From positions 31,199,454 to 31,263,453 of the forward strand of contig CM034534.1 of assembly GCA_020002185.1 (NCBI GenBank): DNA of 64,000 nucleotides, given 5' to 3'. The position numbers and the translations under genes are program-made. This stretch comes from Paraescarpia echinospica. Lineage: Eukaryota > Annelida > Polychaeta > Sabellida > Siboglinidae. The notes below the pieces were generated by a model. That model had not been told where the DNA came from and did no database searches. It saw only the letters and a program-made list of their open reading frames with translations. Below, in pieces: positions 58,336 to 64,000 of the stretch (its first letter is position 1; each line of letters opens with the position of its first letter).

Positions 58336-59392
58336 ACAGTTGCAGCAGCAACAACAACAGCAACAGCAACAAATGCAGCAGCAGCAACAGCTTCTGCAAC
58401 AGCAGCAGCGGCAGCAGCAGGCGCCGCATAAGTCGAAGGTGTCCCTCAGCGGTGATTGCCACTCGACGCCTTGCTCCAGCAAGCGAGACTTGCCGTCGAA
58501 ACGGTCGGCGGCGACGAGCATGCCGCAGACGACGACGGCGACTGCGGCGACCTCAGCGGGCGTGACCAAAGACAACAAGATGGTACAGGCGTGGCTGTCT
58601 TCCGGACGTGGCCACGACGAGAGCCGCCCCGAGGCCCGAGCCAAGCACCCCGCCTTCAACCGCGCGCTCGTCGACGGTGACGACGAAGACGACGACGATG
58701 ACAACGACGAAGACTACTATGTGAACTACGACGACGACGACGATGACGACGACGAAGACATGACGACCGTATGTTCGCAGGGCGGCTTCTCGTCGAAGCA
58801 TTTGTTGTCGTGCCAGTCGTCGGCCTACCAGCACGCGCCCCACCATCACATGCACCGCAGCCAGTCGACGGCGAAGGCGCCGCGCAAGCCCGCCCATCGG
58901 TCCGCTCGCAGCCTCCGACAGCGCCGTCGCGGGGCAGGCTGGTCGCACGTCAAGAAGCCGCGTTCCTACCAAGTCCACCACCACCACCACCACCAGGGGA
59001 CAGCACGGGAGCAGCAGACAAAGTCTGGGCGGAAGTCATCGCAAATGAAGCGGAAGCAGCCGACTGAGGCGTCGGCATCGGCGTCGTCGAAAAAGGCCAA
59101 GTGGGACGCGGCGGCGACGAAGAAGTTGGAGGCGGGCCGGGCAAGCGGCGCGAAGGCGGCTGCCCTGCGCGCTAGCGTCGGGCGAAGAGCGACGGCTGCC
59201 AAGAACAACAATAACAACAAGCATAAGAAGCGGGGCGCTCCGTCGGCGGCAGAGAGCGCAAAGAGACGGGCGGCCTTAGGCAAAGCGCCGACGTCGGGCA
59301 AGGCGTACCTCGCACACCGTCCGATGCACGTGCCGTGCTGTCACGGCTGGTCGATCGACAATCAGCAGCAGCAACACCAGCAGCAACAGCAA

Positions 59393-59436
<44 letters not shown>

Positions 59437-59998
59437 GCAGCAGCAACAGCGACAAGGAGGCGGCATCGGGTCATTCACGTCCTTGCAGAACCAGTCAGGC
59501 CGAATGTCGCAGTCAGCGGTGGTGAAGGCGTCCGGCAAACAGCACAAGCACGTCGCAAAGTGGATGCCGCGTCACACGAACGCCGTCGACTACGATAACC
59601 GTCACCAGGGTGCGCAGATGTCGCCGATGAAAACGGCGTGTCCGATCCACAAGGCGCACGGGGCGAAGAGCGGCACATGCCAGCGCTACCGCGGGCCGAG
59701 CCCGGGGAAGCGCGCGGGCAAGGCGGGCAAGGCGGGCAAGGCGGGCCCGCGACCGCCTGGCCCCGCCAAGAAGCCGGCGGCCTCGCAGCGCGTCCCACGC
59801 GGCAACGTGGTCCAGAAGCGCTGGAGCGGCGGGCAACCGACGCTCGAGATCCGCAAGGCCCGTCAGCGTCGCGCCTCTGGCGTGTCAATGCTAAACCTGT
59901 CGAACAACGCGAACAGTGGTCGCATCCAGCCGACCATGCTCGCGCAGCCCTTGCCGCAGGCCAGCATTCTCGGCTCCGGCTGGTGTGTCATATTATAA
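58195..59998 (+). CDS. Large last exon: polyQ, acidic, His/Lys-rich protein with CVIL prenylation box
   Basis: The acceptor GTGTCCGCTAG precedes 58195; 600 codons are then open to TAA at 59996. Order: KYQLPDANPLSIP; a long CAG/CAA-encoded Gln tract (58270-58425); Ser/Thr-rich region; a strongly acidic Asp run (58675-58760); His-rich and Arg/Lys/Ala-rich basic segments resembling nuclear signals; a second Gln tract (59365-59455); KAGKAGKAG; a RRAS phosphosite-like motif; and the C-terminus GSGWCVIL. CVIL fits a CaaX box; the terminal Leu favours geranylgeranylation, suggesting membrane attachment. No folded domain or known family recognised. GC-rich, CpG-rich, unlike its flanks. Confidence 0.7.
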
Positions 59999-59999
59999 C

Positions 60000-60540
60000 C
60001 TAACGTCACCGCCCCGCCCCGCCCAGAAAGCCGCGCGCGACGGTGCCGTCCGGCTGGCCTGAGCCGATGACGTCAGACGATGACGTTGCGATGACGACAC
60101 GCGGACCGACTTCGTCGGCTTCTTTACGTTCGCGTTCTGCGAGACACTGGGCGCGCATTCAGACTGCTTGATGCTAGTTTCGTCTTGTCGTGAGCCCGCG
60201 AGTTCCGCGGCATGGCGGATAGGGGCCTACGCAGGACGATGAGTCCTTTAAGCTGTCCACACACAGTCCGAACTGCGGGTGTATTAGGGGAGTGCGCCGT
60301 CTTTCGCGTACTAAGCCGTCGGAACAATGTGGCTAATAAATATATCCGAAAAATCACCCCCCGATTGTTGTCTTCTCTGTCCGACGCAACGGTATCCGCC
60401 ACGACCCAACGTCGTTGCTATGGCAACGCAAGACGACCTCGTCTACGTCATGTCCGGGCTGGGGTCGCGCTGAGCACTGGACAGAACAAAAATGCCATCC
60501 ATGAATAATAATTATCATTTGTGTTATGTTTGATCATTTA
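60000..60540. other. GC-rich 3' flank, CRE-like sites, no gene recognised
   Basis: ATGACGTCAGACGATGACGT at 60067 gives one full and several half CRE motifs, perhaps a promoter for an unrecognised transcript. Open frames at 60124-60508 lack recognisable features. Confidence 0.4.
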
Positions 60541-60548
60541 TTTTATAG

Positions 60549-60706
60549 AGTTATCGTACAATACAAGCCTAGACCTACCCAATGGAGCAACGAACCACTC
60601 GTTTATGGTGGCGCCGTGTGGACAATTGATTGCCACTGAATTATCTCAGGATGGATATCTCTATTTCTCTAGAAAAGCACAGCATATAAAACACGTAAAT
60701 AAACAG
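60549..60706 (+). CDS. Isolated internal exon, function unknown
   Basis: The acceptor TTTATTTTATAG precedes 60549 and a consensus donor AACAG|GTAAGT follows 60706. The 158-bp exon is open in one frame: SLDLPNGATNHSFMVAPCGQ, then LSQDGYLYFSRKAQHIKH. I do not recognise the family. It could belong to a host gene continuing beyond the surrounding retroelements. Confidence 0.5.
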
Positions 60707-60709
60707 GTA

Positions 60710-61650
60710 AGTAACTTTCACTGAATTCTCAGAAATATTTGCATCGTCAATCAAAGGCCAGAGTCCAATGGTCCACGGAAGCAAATGAACATAGTTATGT
60801 AAATAGGTGCCATTTTATTATGTAGCGTCAATTTGCATAAATATATGCTTCACTTGGTATGTGGCCTGTACCGATTTATGTTTCCGTGATACGCGGTGAC
60901 AACAAAACCTCCCCCAACTAAGTAATGATTAACGCACTGTGAGATTGCGAACTTGCGCGACCTCGCCTAAGACTGAGAAGATAATTCAGGAACGTCCTAT
61001 GTATGTAAATAACTCCACAGTGAGATGGTCTACTGATATGTCCACTATTCACCATTACAAAAGACGCTGTATCCAAAATCACTGACACCTTGCCCTGAGA
61101 CTGTCGAACAGTCGCCGTAATGACAAACTTGATTGTCATCAGAAGATTAACGTGAAGCTTGCTAATGGTCCTTGGCCTAATGACAAGTTGAAGACGAGAC
61201 GGGTTGTTCTGGAGAGATCGCAAGGTTATACAGGGCCGTTGTCATCTTCGTATTTTTGCACTCATCTCTTTTTGCAGCAGATTTTTGCAGCTCTTGTGTC
61301 GTTTCTCCAACTACGTTTGTGACGACTTGATCTTAAATGCTCACGTCAATTACTATAACGTTGTACAGAGCACACCGTGAAACTGGTAGATCATGTTTTG
61401 CGAGTACACTAGACTATTTCAACCATACGCTCTCTAAAAATGCAATAATCCATACACTTGCACACGTAAGCATAATATATGTTGAACACACAAAAAGCCC
61501 CTGTTGAAACGAAACTGCATAAAAATACTACAAACTATGCACACTGGAACATTGTGGGAGACGTTGAAGCAGACTTGTGCAAGATTTTAAAAGAGACTTG
61601 TGCGAGACTTTGAAAGAGACTTGTGCGCAACTTAGACGAAGTGGTGCAAT
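60710..61650. other. No gene recognised
   Basis: AT-rich; a GAGACTTGTGCGAGACTTT-type 25-bp unit is repeated three times at 61570-61630. Confidence 0.4.
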
Positions 61651-61699
61651 ATAAGGATGTATAGTACGCAGTTTTAGAAAGCTGCTATGGCGATGACCC

Positions 61700-63210
61700 A
61701 AACACTCAACCGTATCCTGTAAGGACGCCGCTGGCCTGGTGCGTTGCTGGACCAATCCACTGAGTCAGAATTTGAGGTTAGCATCAACTTCTTGACCAAG
61801 AGGTCAGATTCTTCTCACCAAATTGTGACCACGACAACATAGATCCAGCAGATATATGTTCTGGGTGGTGATGTTATCCGTTCAAGCGAAATGACCTTGG
61901 AAAAGTTAGTGGAGCGGCTCTGGCAGTTGGGGAAACATGCGTTCGAGAGCGATGACTGTAAGAGGACAAAAGAGCGTTGAACATGTTGCACAAGAATATG
62001 AAATTGGTCGATGGACAGTACGAGATTGGTCTGCTTTGAAGAGATGAACACCCTGCATTGCCAAACAACAGGGTTGTGGCAAAGACAAGACTCGATCTGC
62101 TGGGCAAACGCTTTAGGCAGAAGCCAGAGTTTGTAAGAAAATACTGCAAGGCAATGTCCGAAAACATCACTAAGGGCTACGCGAGATTATTCATACTAAC
62201 CCAAGGACGTGGTATCTACCACATCATAGAGTTGGGAGTTCAAATAAGCCCGAAAAGGTCCGTGTTGTCTATGACGCAGCATCGCTGAACCAGGGTCCCG
62301 ATCTGAATAACTGTCTCGTGGGAGTGCTCCTGAGATTCCGCCAGGATGAAGTTGCAGTAGTTGTTGACATCGAAGCGATGTTCCATCAGTTCAGTGTGCT
62401 TAAACACGACTGTGAAGCTCTGAGGTTCCTGTGGTGGAGAGATGGATTTGAAAAAGCCTCCGCAACCTATCAGATGACACGTCATATCTTTGATGCTTGT
62501 GACAGCCCAAGTTCGTCCACGCATGGACTGAGACGATGTGCTATGGACAACAAACGAGACTGACCCACGAGTGGCAGTCGCCGTACAACGGAACTTCTAT
62601 GTCGATGATTTGCTGAAGTCGCGTTTCCAACGGCCGAGGAAGCCATCAACTTGTTTATGCAGCTGGTGAGGATGCTAGACCGAGCAGGACTTAGATTGAC
62701 ACAATTTCTGTTAAACTCGAAGAAGGTGTTGGCCGTACTACCTTAACCTGAACGGGCAACCGACTGCAAGAACCTCGACCTTGAACATTTGCCCATTGAA
62801 AGAATCCTAGGGGTGAGATGTGACATCGAAACCGGCACTCTCGGGATTACAGTCACTAGCATGGACGATGCAAACACGCGTAGAGGATGTCTCTCAGCAG
62901 TAAGTTCCCCCTATGACCCATTTGGAATGGTGGGACCGGTAACACTCGTGGCTAAGAGAGTTCTTTAAATGAGTTACAATTTGAAACTTGGCTGGTCGAA
63001 GCATGGGAGCAGAGGAAAACAAACCTAGGTGACTTAGAAGGAATTCGGTTTCCTAGATGCTACTTCAGACGAGAAACGTTAACTCACATTGAACTTCATC
63101 ACGTTGCTGATGCATCGGAAATGGGATATGGAACGGTGTCCTATTTGCAGAAGGTGGATAAATATGGCCAAATCGAATGCTCCTTCGTCATTTCCGTATA
63201 TATATATATA
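61700..63210 (+). mobile_element. Bel/Pao LTR retrotransposon remnant (RT, RNase H)
   Basis: Pro-RT region pieces in shifting frames: LGKHAFESDDCKRTKER (about 61930), MPNNRVVAKTRLDLLGKRF (62058), then the RT core [29 protein letters not shown] and CEALRFLWW (62250-62440), and the RNase H start HHVADASEMGYGTVSYLQ with IECSFVIS (63100-63200). This order and the [14 protein letters not shown] motifs are typical of Pao. Multiple frameshifts; no LTR recognised. Confidence 0.85.
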
Positions 63211-63233
63211 TTTCCATGACGAAGGAGCATTCG

Positions 63234-63236
<3 letters not shown>
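63171..63236. repeat. 20-bp perfect inverted repeat in the Pao RNase H region
   Basis: 63171-63190 and 63217-63236 are exact reverse complements separated by an AT-rich 26-bp loop; an (AT)n run follows to 63270. Coding similarity to Pao ends at the left arm. Confidence 0.95.
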
Positions 63237-63270
<34 letters not shown>

Positions 63271-63299
63271 CGAGATAACCTCATAGATATAAATAGAAC

Positions 63300-63685
63300 A
63301 CGCTAGTTGAACAAGATCGCTAAGCCGCTATCAGTTGACACATGATACAGTGACGGCTGCATGGGCCAATGACAGCCATGCTGCTGTACGGCAAGAAGTC
63401 ACTGCCGTCCCAATGCCTATACAGCACAGCACCAAGTTTTCATCATACTATATCATGCTAACTATTAACTGACTTCAGTTAGCCAGTGTTGTAACTGTAC
63501 AATGGGTTCAGACAGTTGCCTCACTAATATGCCAGTGTATGTGATATTCTGTCATGTTTTCGTGTGAAATGGCTGTGTATGTTTCTGTTCTCTATTATCT
63601 GCCAGTTTTGAAAGTATGCTGGTAATGTTGTATGTTTGTATTTATAGTAATATCGTAATATATGTATACTAAGTAGGTCTTCAAT
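63300..63685. other. No gene recognised
   Basis: T-rich non-coding sequence between the Pao remnant and the terminal LINE fragment. Confidence 0.4.
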
Positions 63686-63687
63686 CT

Positions 63688-64000
63688 TTAAAATCGAGAC
63701 ACGTTTAAATATTGGTTATTGTGGGAGTAATATTTACTTAAAGATATTGTTCTTACAGCTTTCTTTTGCTGTTTGTTTATTCGATTACATTTGTATCCCC
63801 ATATTATTAGACAGTAGTTAATGTGAGGCAATATTAGTGAATTGTATAGTGTAATTTTTACTCTAATTGATATAACATGCTTCAATTTATTTATTACACC
63901 AATTGTTCTAGAACATCTATTTGCTATTTTATCAATATGTTTATTCCTGTTTAAACACGAATCTAATGTAAGGCCCAGAAAGTTCAACTATTTAACTTTC
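63688..64000 (-). mobile_element. LINE reverse-transcriptase C-terminal fragment, runs off the window
   Basis: Minus-strand frame of 99 codons: FLGLTLDSCLNRNKHIDKIA, then GVINKLKHVISIRVKITLYN, SLILPHINYCLIIWG and KKAVRTISLSKYYSH, the segment after the RT active site in jockey-like LINEs. The catalytic part would lie beyond the window edge. Confidence 0.75.

Noticed and set aside
59036..59301. Minus-strand ORFs overlapping the polyQ exon
   Set aside because: Antisense to repetitive GC-rich codons; the plus frame is open for 600 codons and ends in a meaningful CaaX box.

Overview
The window is animal nuclear DNA: spliced exons, a tRNA-derived SINE, many retrotransposon families, long microsatellites and no operons. 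The mix of piggyBac, CR1-like LINEs carrying a 2A-like motif, Penelope-like elements, Bel/Pao and a Maverick/Polinton, together with AMOP-vWD and chitin-binding exons, suggests a marine invertebrate. The species cannot be named from the sequence. Exactly 1,000 Ns (38001-39000) mark a scaffold gap. AT-rich, repeat-laden DNA lies to its left and a GC- and CpG-rich block of about 12 kb to its right, so the two sides may not be true neighbours.

Left of the gap (1-38 kb). A complete but decayed piggyBac element (768-3978) has readable TTAA target sites and terminal inverted repeats. On the minus strand, six exons (7623-23049) form one gene: AMOP domain, split von Willebrand D domain, the conserved segment after vWD, and a C-terminal chitin-binding domain. 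The junctions that can be tested are all phase 1. In-frame stops in two exons suggest a pseudogene. Its introns hold LINE debris, including a near-identical 2-kb tandem duplication (11844-15827) and a nearly full-length CR1-like LINE (about 17.15-21.2 kb). Further right are a SINE, another LINE, LINE tails, two Penelope-like fragments (one with a GIY-YIG endonuclease and ~100-bp inverted flanks), long microsatellites, and a second 2A-bearing LINE copy that runs into the gap.

Right of the gap (39-51 kb). A Maverick/Polinton remnant carries, on the plus strand, an unknown protein, a tiny membrane protein, an rve integrase, a capsid-like F54H12.2-type protein and an adenain-like protease. Converging on the minus strand are a protein-primed family B DNA polymerase and a zinc-finger segment. 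Nearly all are broken by stops or frameshifts. Beyond tandem repeats lies a second compact GC-rich module: an RPA70-like OB-fold/zinc-ribbon protein and an unknown ORF on the minus strand, and a divergently transcribed spliced plus-strand gene with TATA and CRE sites and phase-matched introns.

Right end (51-64 kb). RTE-like LINE debris is followed by a probable host gene whose large last exon (58195-59998) encodes a polyQ, acidic, His- and Lys-rich protein ending in a CVIL prenylation box. Two possible first exons have matching phase, and its intron hosts a LINE fragment and a long CTGC array. The window ends with an isolated spliced exon, a Bel/Pao remnant and a minus-strand LINE fragment.
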